DNA from: Austwickia chelonae NBRC 105200
GTDB taxonomy: Bacteria; Actinomycetota; Actinomycetes; Actinomycetales; Dermatophilaceae
Assembly (NCBI RefSeq): GCF_000298175.1
Contig: NZ_BAGZ01000008.1
Location: 372,001 to 436,000, forward strand
Reading direction: 5' to 3'
Length of the DNA stretch: 64,000 nucleotides
Below are positions 50,874-60,570 of this stretch, one piece after another. Made by a program: the position numbers and the translations under genes. Each line of letters starts with the position of its first letter. Position 1 is the first letter of the stretch. Below the pieces are notes generated by a model. It was not told where the DNA came from. It searched no databases and saw only the letters and a list, made by a program, of their open reading frames with translations.

Positions 50874-51998
50874 TCAGGCCGTTCGTCCGCTGATCACCTG
50901 TTCGTAGACTTCGGACAGTCGTGTCGCGATGACCTGTGGAGAATGGTGGTCGACGGCATAGGAACGGATCGCTTCCCGGTCCCATCCGCGGCGGAAGGCC
51001 TCTTCCAGCCCGGCGGCGATCTGCGGCACGTCGTGCCCGGTCAACACGCCGGTGTCCTCGGTGACGAAACCTTCAGGGCCCCCTGACCTCGTGCTCAGCA
51101 CCGGTAACCCGGCAGCCATCGCCTCGATGAGCACCACTCCGAAGGTCTCCGCCCGGGAGACCAGGGCGAACAGGTCGGCGGAGGCGAAATGCTCGGCGAT
51201 CTCGGCGTGGGACAAGGAGCCCTCGAAGGAGACCCGATCTGCCATCCCCAGCTGGGCAGCCTTGGCCGTCCACTCCTCCCGTTGCGGTCCGCGACCGATC
51301 ACGCTCAGACGGACGTCGTCCAAGGAGGACGAGGCCAACGCCTCGATGAGCGCATCGACCCGTTTGCGGGGTATGAGGTTGCCGACGGTGACGATCCGAC
51401 GCGGGGAATGCTCCCGCCAGCGCAGGCGGGTGAAATTCTCCGCATCCACCAGATTCGGGATGTACACCGAGTCACGGCCGGTCAGGGCCGCGACTCGGTC
51501 CTGGAGCCCAGGGCTGACCGTGATCACGGCGTCAGCGCCGCTGTAGGCGATCCGGGCGCCTTCCAGCATGGTCGGCTCCACCTGGTCGGCCATCAAACCG
51601 GAGGTGTGCTCGGTGACGACCAGGTGGTAACCGTGACGGTGTCGCATCCGGGCCGCTGCAGCGGACCACCCGATGAAATGGCTGTGGACGAGATCCGGGG
51701 CGCCATGGGCGCGCACCGCGGTGCGGTACAACAACTCCCACGACGCAGCCACCCACCGGTAACCCCACCGGTACTGGAGACGACCCAGCGGGAGGCTCAC
51801 CTCCACCACCGGGATGCCCTCCACCTCGCGGTGTCGGACACCCCACGGACGGCGATGCTGGACGAAACGGATGTCGAGAGCGCCGTACACGACCTGGTGT
51901 CCGGCGGCAGCCAGCGCCTTGGCCTGTTGGAACTCGAAAATGCCCAGGAGAGGCTGCCGGGGGTCGGGAACCCCACGGCCCAGAACGAGAATCTTCAC
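50874..51998 (-). CDS. Family 4 glycosyltransferase
   Basis: 374 residues from GTG 51998 (KILVLGRGVPDPRQP), the likely start 10 bases after the upstream gene's stop. GT-B fold: the N-terminal domain has LVHSHFIGWSAAAARMRHRH and TEHTSGL. The C-terminal nucleotide-sugar domain has IVTVGNLIPRKRVDALIEAL and the E-x7-E region SRAETFGVVLIEAMAAGLPV. Retaining enzyme by family; sugar unknown. Third gene of the minus-strand polysaccharide operon. Confidence 0.87.
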   Translation of the reverse strand: MKILVLGRGVPDPRQPLLGIFEFQQAKALAAAGHQVVYGALDIRFVQHRRPWGVRHREVEGIPVVEVSLPLGRLQYRWGYRWVAASWELLYRTAVRAHGAPDLVHSHFIGWSAAAARMRHRHGYHLVVTEHTSGLMADQVEPTMLEGARIAYSGADAVITVSPGLQDRVAALTGRDSVYIPNLVDAENFTRLRWREHSPRRIVTVGNLIPRKRVDALIEALASSSLDDVRLSVIGRGPQREEWTAKAAQLGMADRVSFEGSLSHAEIAEHFASADLFALVSRAETFGVVLIEAMAAGLPVLSTRSGGPEGFVTEDTGVLTGHDVPQIAAGLEEAFRRGWDREAIRSYAVDHHSPQVIATRLSEVYEQVISGRTA

Positions 51999-52008
51999 AG
52001 CGGTCGAT

Positions 52009-52902
52009 TCACCGGCCCTGGCGCCCGGAGAGAATCTTGTAGAACCGCTGACGCAGCGACCACAGGCGGGGATCCGACATGGCCGCGAGCGATCCACGTT
52101 CCGCTTTGGACAACCCACGCTGGGTCAGGACGCCCAGGACGTTGCCCTGACGGCGAGACTTCTCCGCGCTGTACAAGGCATCCAGGTGGACGCGGTCCTC
52201 GGCGGGGAGCAGGAAACGCTCCTGCTCCAACAACAACCGCCAGGCTTCGTGGCGTGGCGCGATCGAAGCGCTCATCGTCTCGAAATCACGCCCGCGCGGG
52301 TTCGAGTTGCCGCCGTGGATCCGGTATTCGAGGACGACCACCGGGTTACGGATGTACCGACGGGTCAGGGCGGGGCCGGCGAAACCCAGCCAGATGTCCT
52401 CACTGGGCAGGCTCTCTGGAATCGGGAAGACCAGATCGGCCAACTCGCGGGTGAAGGTCAGGACTCCGCCGGAAGCGCTGGTGGCGTCCCCTCGGGGAAG
52501 CTCCATCCCGTCGAATTCGGCGTCCTCGGAGAAGGAACGGAGTTTGTAAGCGGCCAGTCCCAGGTCGCCGGGGACGCAGGTGGCGATGTCGGCGGCCCGT
52601 ACCGCCAAGGAGTCCTGGGGGAGCCGGTCGTCCCCGGCCAGGAGGACCACGGCATCTCCGCAGGAGGCTTCGAACGCCATGTTGAAGGCCTTGGCCTTGC
52701 CGAATTTTTCACCGTGGGCCACCAGACGGAACCTCGGGTCCGCCTCGGCGGCCTGCCGGATCACCTGGACCGTGTCGTCGGTGGAACCGTCATCGACGAA
52801 CAGGACCTCCCAGTCCTCGTGTGTCTGTGCCTTCAAGGAATCGAGCATCTCCGGCAGGTGGGTCTGCTCGTTGTAGACCGGGGAGAGGACGGAGATCTTC
52901 AC
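52009..52902 (-). CDS. Family 2 glycosyltransferase
   Basis: 297 residues from GTG 52902 (KISVLSPVYNEQTHLPEM), with AAAGGTGA about 10 bases upstream. GT-A fold: FVDDGSTDDTVQVIRQAAE binds the nucleotide, and VVLLAGDDRLPQDS holds the metal-binding Asp pair. SEDIWLGFAGPALTRRYIRN resembles polysaccharide GT2 enzymes such as WfgS-like transferases. It starts 7 bases after the polymerase gene. Inverting enzyme by family; sugar unknown. Confidence 0.87.
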   Translation of the reverse strand: MKISVLSPVYNEQTHLPEMLDSLKAQTHEDWEVLFVDDGSTDDTVQVIRQAAEADPRFRLVAHGEKFGKAKAFNMAFEASCGDAVVLLAGDDRLPQDSLAVRAADIATCVPGDLGLAAYKLRSFSEDAEFDGMELPRGDATSASGGVLTFTRELADLVFPIPESLPSEDIWLGFAGPALTRRYIRNPVVVLEYRIHGGNSNPRGRDFETMSASIAPRHEAWRLLLEQERFLLPAEDRVHLDALYSAEKSRRQGNVLGVLTQRGLSKAERGSLAAMSDPRLWSLRQRFYKILSGRQGR

Positions 52903-52909
52903 CGACCGA

Positions 52910-54427
52910 TCACCTTTCTGTGGGTTCGGGGTGCGCCAGGACTGCGGGCGCAGCTTCTGACGCGGCGTCGGCCTGACGAGTGACGTGCTCATAGTTCCAC
53001 GCCAGGGCGGCAGCATAGGCGCCCAGGAGCCAGAACGTGGGCGTCCCGATCGACGAACTGGTGATCACGCTGGTCACGGCGAGTGCCAACAGGATGCCCA
53101 GGCCCTCGAAGACCAGTGGGTCCGGCCACCACTGACGCAAGGGGCGGATCCGTAGGAGTCGTTGCAGCGACAGCAGGATGACGGCGACGATGGGAAGCAG
53201 CCCGATCAGGCCGTAGTTCACGGCGATCTCGAGGTAGGTGTTGTGCAGGTTCAGGACATGTTTTTTCGCAGCGGGTACTCCGGGCTGGTAGTCCGGGTCC
53301 TGGGCGACCAGGGTCAGTGCGGCTCCTGCTCCGGCCCCGTGGACCGGGTTCTCGCTCACGTAGCGCAGACCCAGCGCGGTCAGGTTGAGGCGGAGCTTGT
53401 CCGCGGAAGCGACATCGGCCTGTTTCTTGTCCGCGCTGATGTTGTCCTGGTAGCGGCCTGACTTGTTGGGGCGTGAGGCCTGGTCGGTGACCCGTTCGGG
53501 ACGGACCCGGTTGAGATCGGAATCCTGGAGTAAGGGCATGCCGACGGTCAGGACGATCAGGGCGACCGGGACGAGGAACCGGCGGGTCGGCAGGCACCAG
53601 ATCGCAGTGGCGACGAAGAGCATCATCAAGGCGAGCGCGCCTGCCCGACTGCCGGTCAGGTAGACGGTGAATCCGGCCAGGAGGAGACACCCGAAGATGG
53701 CGACGATCCGCCAGGTACGGGTGTTGGCAGCGACCGGGGGCGGGGCGGCGATGTCGTTCTCGGCGGCATCGATGCGATTCCGGTGCGGACGGTGCCCACC
53801 GACCTCACGGACGAGTTGGGCGCAGAGCACGGCCACCACGGCGACCATGAAGTTGGACAGCCCGTTCGGGTTGGTGTCCAGGCCTGCTACCGAGTACACC
53901 GAGTAGGTCCACTCCTGGACGCCGGTGACCTCGCCGAGATGCCGTCCGGTGAAGAATTCCCAGATGACGAAGAGCATGGTGACGACGAAGGCCAGGACCC
54001 AGCCGTGACGGAGGAGACGTACGCTCCGTGAACTGCCCCGGGTGAGGACGAGCACCACCCAGGAACCCCACATGGCCATGGTTCCGGCCAGGATTTCGGT
54101 GCGTCCGGTGCTGGGTGCGGGGGACCACATCAGGGTGAGGGGGGCCCACACCGTCCAGCAGAGCACCATCACCGAGTAGGCCATCGGCAATGTGCGTCGG
54201 CGGACTTCCATGAGGAACAGGGGGACTGCGATGATCAGGCCGACCGCCCACAGGATCCGGTAGAAGTAGGGGAAGCCCGATGCGCCGGGTACGACGGAGG
54301 CGAAAGGCCCGGCGAAGGCCAGGAGGGGGACGGCTATCAGCGCTTTCTGCGCGATCGGGTAACGGTTCATGATCTTTCCGGTCAGGCCGGTGCCGTCATC
54401 GGACGGAGTCGCGTTCCTGCTGATCAT
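52910..54427 (-). CDS. O-antigen ligase/polymerase-like membrane protein
   Basis: 505 residues from ATG 54427; ATG 54370 is possible. About ten to twelve hydrophobic helices. The large periplasmic loop after VTVGMPLLQDSDLNRVRPER contains the conserved NPVHGAGAG and LNLHNTYLEIAVNYGLIGLL segments of the Wzy_C/O-antigen ligase family. It would polymerise or attach lipid-linked glycan units outside the membrane. First gene of the minus-strand operon, divergent from the aminotransferase. Confidence 0.85.
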   Translation of the reverse strand: MISRNATPSDDGTGLTGKIMNRYPIAQKALIAVPLLAFAGPFASVVPGASGFPYFYRILWAVGLIIAVPLFLMEVRRRTLPMAYSVMVLCWTVWAPLTLMWSPAPSTGRTEILAGTMAMWGSWVVLVLTRGSSRSVRLLRHGWVLAFVVTMLFVIWEFFTGRHLGEVTGVQEWTYSVYSVAGLDTNPNGLSNFMVAVVAVLCAQLVREVGGHRPHRNRIDAAENDIAAPPPVAANTRTWRIVAIFGCLLLAGFTVYLTGSRAGALALMMLFVATAIWCLPTRRFLVPVALIVLTVGMPLLQDSDLNRVRPERVTDQASRPNKSGRYQDNISADKKQADVASADKLRLNLTALGLRYVSENPVHGAGAGAALTLVAQDPDYQPGVPAAKKHVLNLHNTYLEIAVNYGLIGLLPIVAVILLSLQRLLRIRPLRQWWPDPLVFEGLGILLALAVTSVITSSSIGTPTFWLLGAYAAALAWNYEHVTRQADAASEAAPAVLAHPEPTER

Positions 54428-54611
54428 CTAAAGGTCAGCCTCCCCCTATAGGGATCAGTCCACACAGTCATGCGTGGACAACGTCAATCGTGGTGAACGT
54501 CGTTCCAGCCCATCACCGCAGTCGCAGCGTGGCGCTCTCCCCCTAGGGGGTAGCCTACCGAGCGGGTAGGACGACAGGCGTCCGCACTGCCCAGGATCAA
54601 GGAGGAAAACG
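54428..54611. promoter_or_regulatory. Dyad-rich divergent promoter of the polysaccharide cluster
   Basis: 184 bases between two divergent operons. They hold CCCTATAGGG (54444-54453), CCCCCTAGGGGG (54539-54550), CCTACC/GGTAGG (54554-54570) and GGACG/CGTCC (54569-54583). The density of perfect dyads suggests operator sites or an mRNA leader. The aminotransferase has AAGGAGGAAAACG before its GTG. No regulator gene is adjacent. Confidence 0.5.
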
Positions 54612-55772
54612 GTGAGCCAGGATTCGTTCATCCCCTTCGCCCTACCGGATATCGGTGAAGAGGAGATCGAGGCCGTGGTGACGGCCATGCGTTCCGGATG
54701 GCTGACCACGGGCCCGAATGCTGCTGCTTTCGAGCAGGAGTTCGCCGACTTCCTCGGTGGCGGGGTCACCGCGATCGCGGTCAACTCGGCGACGGCCGGG
54801 TTGCATCTCGCCCTGGATGCCTGCGGCGTCGGCCCCGGTGACGAAGTCATCGTGCCCGACTGGACGTTCACCTCCACTGCTGAGGTCGTCCGTTATCTCG
54901 ATGCCGATCCGGTGATGGTCGACGTGGACCCGGTCACCTTGTGTATCGACTATGCGGCGGCGGCTGCTGCGGTGACCGAGCGGACGAAGGCTGTCATGCC
55001 GGTGCATTTCGCCGGGGCGCCGGTCGACCGGGAGGCCACAGCGGCCTTCGCCCGGGAGCACGGGTTGAAGGTCGTCGAAGATGCTGCGCATTCGCTGCCC
55101 ACCTACTCCCGTGGCCGGATCGTCGGTGACGGCGAGTCCGAGGCCGTGGTCTTCAGTTTCTACGCCACCAAGACCATGACCACCGGTGAAGGCGGAATGG
55201 TCGTGGTCCGGGACGAGGAGATGGCCCGTCGTATCCGAACGATGCGATTGCACGGCATCAACCGTGACGTCTTCGACCGGTATCGCAGTACGAAACCCAG
55301 CTGGTTCTACGAAGTGGTCGAGGCGGGGTACAAGTACAACCTGACTGATCCGGCCGCGGCGATGGGACGGGTGCAGTTGCGCCGTCAGCCGCAGATGGCT
55401 GCTGCCCGTCGAGCACTGGCGGTCCGCTATCTCGAAGCGTTTGCGGATCTCCCGGTGGAACTGCCTGCCGAACCGGATGTCCCGGGGAGCACGCACGCCT
55501 GGCACCTGTTCGTCATGAAGTTGCGGGAGGACGCCCCCGTGGACCGTGACACCTTCATCGCCCGGATGGCTGAGGCCGGGGTGGGATGCAGTGTCCACTT
55601 CATTCCGTTGCACCGGCAGCCGTACTACCGTGAACGGTATTCCTTGACCGCGGAGCAGTTCCCTGTCGCGGAGGCCGAGATCGGCCGAGCGGTCAGTCTG
55701 CCGTTGTTCTCCTCGATGACTGAGGACCAACGCGAGAAAGTGGTCGCCACCGTACGGGAGGTCCTGTCATGA
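54612..55772 (+). CDS. DegT/DnrJ/EryC1/StrS-family sugar aminotransferase
   Basis: 386 residues, GTG start with AAGGAGG. PLP enzyme that aminates 4-keto (or 3-keto) nucleotide sugars. The PLP lysine is Lys187 in [28 protein letters not shown] and [15 protein letters not shown] bind PLP phosphate and ring. The C-terminal part has [12 protein letters not shown] and [16 protein letters not shown]. It would make an amino sugar such as a bacillosamine- or viosamine-type unit. No 4,6-dehydratase is found nearby. Overlaps the next gene (ATGA). Confidence 0.9.
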   Translation: MSQDSFIPFALPDIGEEEIEAVVTAMRSGWLTTGPNAAAFEQEFADFLGGGVTAIAVNSATAGLHLALDACGVGPGDEVIVPDWTFTSTAEVVRYLDADPVMVDVDPVTLCIDYAAAAAAVTERTKAVMPVHFAGAPVDREATAAFAREHGLKVVEDAAHSLPTYSRGRIVGDGESEAVVFSFYATKTMTTGEGGMVVVRDEEMARRIRTMRLHGINRDVFDRYRSTKPSWFYEVVEAGYKYNLTDPAAAMGRVQLRRQPQMAAARRALAVRYLEAFADLPVELPAEPDVPGSTHAWHLFVMKLREDAPVDRDTFIARMAEAGVGCSVHFIPLHRQPYYRERYSLTAEQFPVAEAEIGRAVSLPLFSSMTEDQREKVVATVREVLS

Positions 55773-56449
55773 CGATGCCACGTGGATCGCGTCCGCCTCG
55801 GGACGACATGGGGCCGGTGCCCCCGCACGGCAGCCATCTGACTTCCCTCGACTCGCCTGGCACGAAGCGTGCCTTCGATGCGGCCTGCGCCACTGTGGGT
55901 CTCATCGTGACCTCACCGGTGATGGCGGCGATCGCCGTGGCGGTAGCCGTGGAGAGCCCCGGCGGGGTGCTCTTCCGTCAGGAGCGGGTGGGGTTGAACG
56001 GCAAGACTTTCCGGATCCACAAGTTCCGGACGATGGCGGCCTCTCATGACGGGAAACTGGTCAGTGCCACCGGCGATTCCCGGGTCACCCGGGTCGGTCG
56101 GGTGTTGCGGGCCAGTAAACTCGACGAACTTCCTCAGCTGATCGATGTGTTGCGTGGCGAGATGAGCCTGGTCGGTCCTCGGCCGGAGGTGCCAGTCTTC
56201 GTACGGCAGTGGCCCGAGGAACTGCGCCCGTTGATCCTCTCGGTCCGTCCGGGGATCACCGATCCCGGCAGCATCGTCTTCCGCAACGAAGCGGAGGAAC
56301 TCGCCGAGGCGGACGACCCGGAACGGCACTATGTGGATTCGATCCTGCCCCGGAAGGCACGCCTCTACGCCGAATATGTACGGAACCGTAGTTTCCTCGG
56401 TGATCTACGGCTTCTCGGGTCGACGGTGAAGGTCGTGGCCAAGGGCTGA
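55769..56449 (+). CDS. Initiating phosphoglycosyl transferase (bacterial sugar transferase)
   Basis: 226 residues. Small monotopic PGT like PglC, which moves a sugar-1-phosphate onto undecaprenyl phosphate. A single hydrophobic hairpin (residues about 34-60, [20 protein letters not shown]) is followed by the catalytic region [20 protein letters not shown], the [20 protein letters not shown] motif and RPGITDPGS. It lacks the multi-helix N terminus of WbaP-type enzymes. Coupled to the aminotransferase, which suggests that an amino sugar is the first residue. Confidence 0.92.
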   Translation: MTMPRGSRPPRDDMGPVPPHGSHLTSLDSPGTKRAFDAACATVGLIVTSPVMAAIAVAVAVESPGGVLFRQERVGLNGKTFRIHKFRTMAASHDGKLVSATGDSRVTRVGRVLRASKLDELPQLIDVLRGEMSLVGPRPEVPVFVRQWPEELRPLILSVRPGITDPGSIVFRNEAEELAEADDPERHYVDSILPRKARLYAEYVRNRSFLGDLRLLGSTVKVVAKG

Positions 56450-56517
56450 ACGATGACGACGACGGGCGCAGACGCACCAGGTCGGACGTCCGACCTATGC
56501 GGCTTAGGATCAGGCCT

Positions 56518-57990
56518 GTGACCGAACCTGCTCCTGAACAGAGTCCTCCCTCACCTGGGAGGCTCACCCGTCTGTCGTCCCTGGCCCGACTCGGGAACGG
56601 TGGCGCCGGGCGTCATGTCGCCCAGCTCGGTGGCGGTACCGCTGTCGTCATGGCCATCCAACTGGGGGCTCAGGTCCTCCTCGGCCATTGGTATTCGGAC
56701 GCCGAATTCGCCACCTTCCGTAACCTCGTCGCCTTCGCCACGATCGTCGCCATGGTTGCGACCCTGCGGTTGGAAATGACGATCCCGTTGGCGGAGGAGG
56801 AGAGCGGCGCCGACGACATCACCCGATTGGTCGTCGTTCTTGCCACAGGGGCATCTCTCATATGTCTTCCCGTGGCTGTCGTCTTGGCTGTCGGAGGGTG
56901 GGCTGTTCCGGAGGAATACCGGCTCTCCGTGTTGATCGCGCCTTTCGTGGTCTGGGCCAGTGCCTGTTTCACAGCTTTGCGGGCCTATCAAAGCCGTAAA
57001 GGGCAATTCCGGCAGATGAGCGATGCCAATATTGCTGGGACAGTCTTCACCGCAGGTACCCAGGTCGGCTTCGGTGGAGTGGGATTCACCTCCACCGGTT
57101 TGGGACTGGGCTACGGACTGGGCCGGCTCGCCGCCGTGTTCATGATGATCCGGCGCAGCACCCTGGCGTTGAAAGGCCGGGTCGACTTCGGACTCATCCG
57201 CACCTGGAAGCAGTTTCCCACCTGGATGTTGTTGCCCGCAGTGCTCAACGCGATCACTGTCGGTGCAGTATCTCCGCTGGTCACGATGCTGTACGGGCCG
57301 AAGTTCGCCGGTCAGTTCGGTTTCGCTCAAATGTTGCTGGCCGTGCCCGTGGCGATGCTCGGGCAGGCCGTCGCCAGCGTCTTCTACGTGCGCTTCGCTG
57401 CGATGCAACGCGACTCCCAGGACACCTCCCAGGCGATGATTCGCCTGGCCACAGTGTTGATGGGGATCGCCCTGATGATCTTCGTCCCGATCACCTTGCT
57501 CGGAAGGGAAGCCTTCAACCTGATCTGGGCCGACGGAAAATGGGAAACTGCCGGGTTCATCTGCGGGATCATGGCGCCCTATCTGATGGTCAACTTCGTC
57601 TCCTCGCCCCTGTCCGGCTATGCCGCGGTGAAGAACGAGGTCCGTCGGCAGTTCCTGTTGTCCTGGATCGAGGCAGGACTGCGGATTCCCGCGCTGGCAC
57701 TCGGTCTCTGGTGGGGCGGTCCCTACATGGGGATCCTGGCTTACAGCGTTGCCGGCCTGCTGATCTGCCTCTATTGGGTTCTGTGGGTGACGACGCTCTC
57801 CGGAGCAGGACTCGCCCGTGGCTGGGGCGCGGTGGCCATCCCTCTCGTCGTCGCATTGATGTCCTCGATATGGTCATTTGAAGGCCGTGTCCTGGTCGAT
57901 CAGATGGCCTATGTAGGGGTGTCCTTGGCCGTCTCGGTCGTCGCCGCCGGAATCGGTGGCCTGAGTGTCCTGAAGGCTCTACGCGCATGA
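56518..57990 (+). CDS. Wzx-type polysaccharide flippase
   Basis: 490 residues from GTG 56518 (AGGATCAGG upstream); ATG 56497 is possible but without a site. About twelve to fourteen hydrophobic helices of the MOP superfamily. The N-terminal VAQLGGGTAVVMAIQLGAQV, the FVVWASACFTALRAYQSRKG loop and the C-terminal MAPYLMVNFVSSPLSGYAAV resemble polysaccharide exporters. Would move lipid-linked repeat units across the membrane. 68 bases after the PGT, 25 before the next gene. Confidence 0.87.
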   Translation: MTEPAPEQSPPSPGRLTRLSSLARLGNGGAGRHVAQLGGGTAVVMAIQLGAQVLLGHWYSDAEFATFRNLVAFATIVAMVATLRLEMTIPLAEEESGADDITRLVVVLATGASLICLPVAVVLAVGGWAVPEEYRLSVLIAPFVVWASACFTALRAYQSRKGQFRQMSDANIAGTVFTAGTQVGFGGVGFTSTGLGLGYGLGRLAAVFMMIRRSTLALKGRVDFGLIRTWKQFPTWMLLPAVLNAITVGAVSPLVTMLYGPKFAGQFGFAQMLLAVPVAMLGQAVASVFYVRFAAMQRDSQDTSQAMIRLATVLMGIALMIFVPITLLGREAFNLIWADGKWETAGFICGIMAPYLMVNFVSSPLSGYAAVKNEVRRQFLLSWIEAGLRIPALALGLWWGGPYMGILAYSVAGLLICLYWVLWVTTLSGAGLARGWGAVAIPLVVALMSSIWSFEGRVLVDQMAYVGVSLAVSVVAAGIGGLSVLKALRA

Positions 57991-58015
57991 ACAGCGATCA
58001 CATGAGGAGAACTGC

Positions 58016-59305
58016 ATGAAGGTCTGGGTCGTGGCGGGGGAGTACCCGACGCCCGCACATCCGGGACATGGCACATTCGTCGCGGACCAGGTGGCTGCCC
58101 TGACCGCAGCAGGGCATCAGGTGCGGGTGATCGAATCCCTGCCGCCGTCCTTGCGGCCCTTGGCGAACAAGGCCAAGCCTGCTGCGCGCGCCGTGCTCTC
58201 CAAGGTCCCCAAGCCCAAGCGTCGTCCTCGTGTCCGTCGTGGACGGGGCCGCCGTATGCCGGTGAAGGCTGCGGTGACGGCGTTGCCGGCAGCGTCGACC
58301 CTGCCGGGGCAGGCGCGGCGGAAACTACGCCCTGTGCCTTTGAAAGGCGCTGCGGCCTCGGCGGCCCGTTCGGCCACCGGCGCAGGGCGCATCGTGCACG
58401 ATGCTGTGGGGACCAAGGTTGCTGTCGCCCGGATGATCTCGCAGATGAAGGCCCTCATGGCGAGGGAGGGCAAACCTGATGTCATCCATGCCCACAATGT
58501 CTTCCCTGCGGGTGTCGCGACCGAGCGTTTCGCCCAGGACAACTACATTCCCTTCATCATGACCGAGCACATGACCGCCTATCTGCGCGGCCAGTACTCT
58601 GCCGGTGAGCTGGCCCTCGCCGGGTGGGTGCTCGACCACTCCTGGTGGGTGGTCGCCGTCAGCTCGACCCAGGCGAAGGCGCTGCCGGTTTCGAAGGAAC
58701 GTGTCACCGTGGTGCCCAATGTCGTGGCCGTCGACGACTTCCGGCTGCGCGACGCGCAGGCCCATGCCACCGGCCCGGTGCTGTGCATCGGCAAACTCAC
58801 TCCGCACAAGCGGATGGACCTGATGTTGCGGGCCTATGCGGAGCTTCCCGAGGAGGTCCGGTCGGCGCACCCGCTGCGGATCATCGGCTCGGGGCCGGAC
58901 CACACACGGCTGACCGGGATCGCGTTGTCCCTGGGGCTGGGGTCAGGGGTGCTCGTCGGCCAGCGCAGCCGCTCCCAGATCGTCGAGGAGATGGCCGGGG
59001 CTGCGCTCCTCGTCTCCACGAGCGAGGTGGAGACCTTCGGAGTCACCATGATCGAGGCGTTGGCTGCCGGGGTTCCTTTCGTCGCCACCGACAGCGGTGG
59101 TCCCCGTGACATCTGGCAGCCCGGGCTGGGCCACCTGGTCGACTCCACCGATCCGACCGAGCTGGCACGGGTCGTCGAATCCGCGTTGACCGCGCCGACT
59201 GACCGGGCTGCGGACGAAGCACGTCGGGCCTCGGCGGTCTCCCGTTTCGGACCGACGGCGATCGCCTCCGCTTTGGAGAAGATCTACCGCAGCGCGCTTC
59301 CCTGA
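58016..59305 (+). CDS. Family 4 glycosyltransferase with basic insertion
   Basis: 429 residues, ATG with GAGGAGAA upstream. The GT-B N terminus (MKVWVVAGEYPTPAHPGHGT) is interrupted at about residues 51-112 by an Arg/Lys/Pro-rich segment (KPKRRPRVRRGRGRR and flanks) before PDVIHAHNVFPAGVATERF. The C-terminal domain has VLCIGKLTPHKRMDLMLRAY and SEVETFGVTMIEALAAGVPF. The basic stretch could contact membrane phospholipid or the lipid-linked acceptor. Last gene of the plus-strand polysaccharide operon. Confidence 0.87.
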   Translation: MKVWVVAGEYPTPAHPGHGTFVADQVAALTAAGHQVRVIESLPPSLRPLANKAKPAARAVLSKVPKPKRRPRVRRGRGRRMPVKAAVTALPAASTLPGQARRKLRPVPLKGAAASAARSATGAGRIVHDAVGTKVAVARMISQMKALMAREGKPDVIHAHNVFPAGVATERFAQDNYIPFIMTEHMTAYLRGQYSAGELALAGWVLDHSWWVVAVSSTQAKALPVSKERVTVVPNVVAVDDFRLRDAQAHATGPVLCIGKLTPHKRMDLMLRAYAELPEEVRSAHPLRIIGSGPDHTRLTGIALSLGLGSGVLVGQRSRSQIVEEMAGAALLVSTSEVETFGVTMIEALAAGVPFVATDSGGPRDIWQPGLGHLVDSTDPTELARVVESALTAPTDRAADEARRASAVSRFGPTAIASALEKIYRSALP

Positions 59306-59334
59306 CCCGGCCGGTCCGACCGGGACGGGCGGGC

Positions 59335-60570
59335 CTACGCAGTGTCCTGACGTGATGAGGGGCTGTCCAGACCGGCGAGCCGGGGCAGCCCCTGATCCTT
59401 GCCCTTCGTCTCCTCTTGTGCCTGCGCTGCCAAGAGTTCTGCTGCGGTGATCGGTCGTGGGGTGGCTTCCACCGTGGGCACGTCGGGCAGGGGCCGGCCG
59501 GCCAGGCCCAACTCGTGCATTCGCCGTGCAGTCACGAAGACCCGCCCCTCCAGCGCGCCGACGAGACCGTTGTAGTGGTCGACCGAACGGCGCAGACTCC
59601 CCCCCATCTTCGCCAGGTGCCCGTGCAGGGTCGAGAGCCGTTCGTGGAGTTCTTCCCCGAGCGCGAGAAGATCGCGGGCACTGGTGGCCACAGCGTCCTG
59701 ACGCCAGGCGAAGGCCACACTGCGCAGCAGTGCCAACAAGGTCGCTGGACTGGCCAGGACGACCTTGCGGGACTGCGCGGCGTCGTACAACCCGGGGTCG
59801 GAGGAGAGCGCGGCGGCGAGCATCGCGTCCGCCGGGACGAAACAGATCACCATCTCCGGTGAGGTGGAGAACGCCGACCAGTACCGCTTCGCCGACAAGG
59901 CGTCGACATGGGCGCGTAACGCCGCGGCGTGCTCGGCGAGAAGTTCGGTACGTCGCCGGTCGGGCAGATCGTCGGCCTGGGCGGCGAGGAAGGCTGTCAA
60001 CGGGGCCTTGGCGTCGACGACGAGGCACCGTTCTCCGGGTAGTCGTACGAGCAGGTCGGGGCGCACCGTCGCTTCGTGGTCGGAGACCGCGCTGACCTGT
60101 TCGTCGAAATCGCAGTGCGGCAGCATCCCGGAGTGTTCGCACACCCGACGCAATTGGGTCTCTCCCCAGGCTCCTCGTACCTGGGAGGAGTTCAATGCGC
60201 CGGCCAGGCCTGCGGTCTGCTGACGTAACGCGTGAGCCTGGGTGCTGACTTCGGCGAGCCGTTCGGCCAGCTGACCGTACTGTTCGACCCGGTCGCGTTC
60301 GAGGACGCCGACCTGCCGTTCCACCCGCAGCATGGCCTCCCGCAGCGGCGCCAAGGCGGCTGCGGTGGCATCGTCCGTGTCGGCGAAAGCCTGGATCTGG
60401 GCGATACGTTCCAGGTGGTGGATCTCCCTTTCCCGCAGGATGTCCCGCTCGGTGGTCAACGCGGCGATCTGCACGGCCTGACGACGGGTGGAGAACAGCC
60501 AGGCGAGGACGGCGCCGAAGGTTGCCGCGCACAGCAGGGCGACGAAGGAACCCAGCGACGATTCGGTCAT
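59335..60570 (-). CDS. rmuC: DNA recombination protein RmuC
   Basis: 411 residues from ATG 60570; ATG 60600 is a longer option. One N-terminal helix (FVALLCAATFGAVLAWLF), a coiled coil of about 110 residues, then the RmuC nuclease-like domain: VRGAWGETQLRRVCEHSGML, RPDLLVRLPGERCLVVDAKA, and FVPADAMLAAALSSDPGLYD. RmuC limits recombination at inverted repeats; its enzymatic activity is inferred from fold. Ends 29 bases from the convergent glycosyltransferase. Confidence 0.93.
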   Translation of the reverse strand: MTESSLGSFVALLCAATFGAVLAWLFSTRRQAVQIAALTTERDILREREIHHLERIAQIQAFADTDDATAAALAPLREAMLRVERQVGVLERDRVEQYGQLAERLAEVSTQAHALRQQTAGLAGALNSSQVRGAWGETQLRRVCEHSGMLPHCDFDEQVSAVSDHEATVRPDLLVRLPGERCLVVDAKAPLTAFLAAQADDLPDRRRTELLAEHAAALRAHVDALSAKRYWSAFSTSPEMVICFVPADAMLAAALSSDPGLYDAAQSRKVVLASPATLLALLRSVAFAWRQDAVATSARDLLALGEELHERLSTLHGHLAKMGGSLRRSVDHYNGLVGALEGRVFVTARRMHELGLAGRPLPDVPTVEATPRPITAAELLAAQAQEETKGKDQGLPRLAGLDSPSSRQDTA

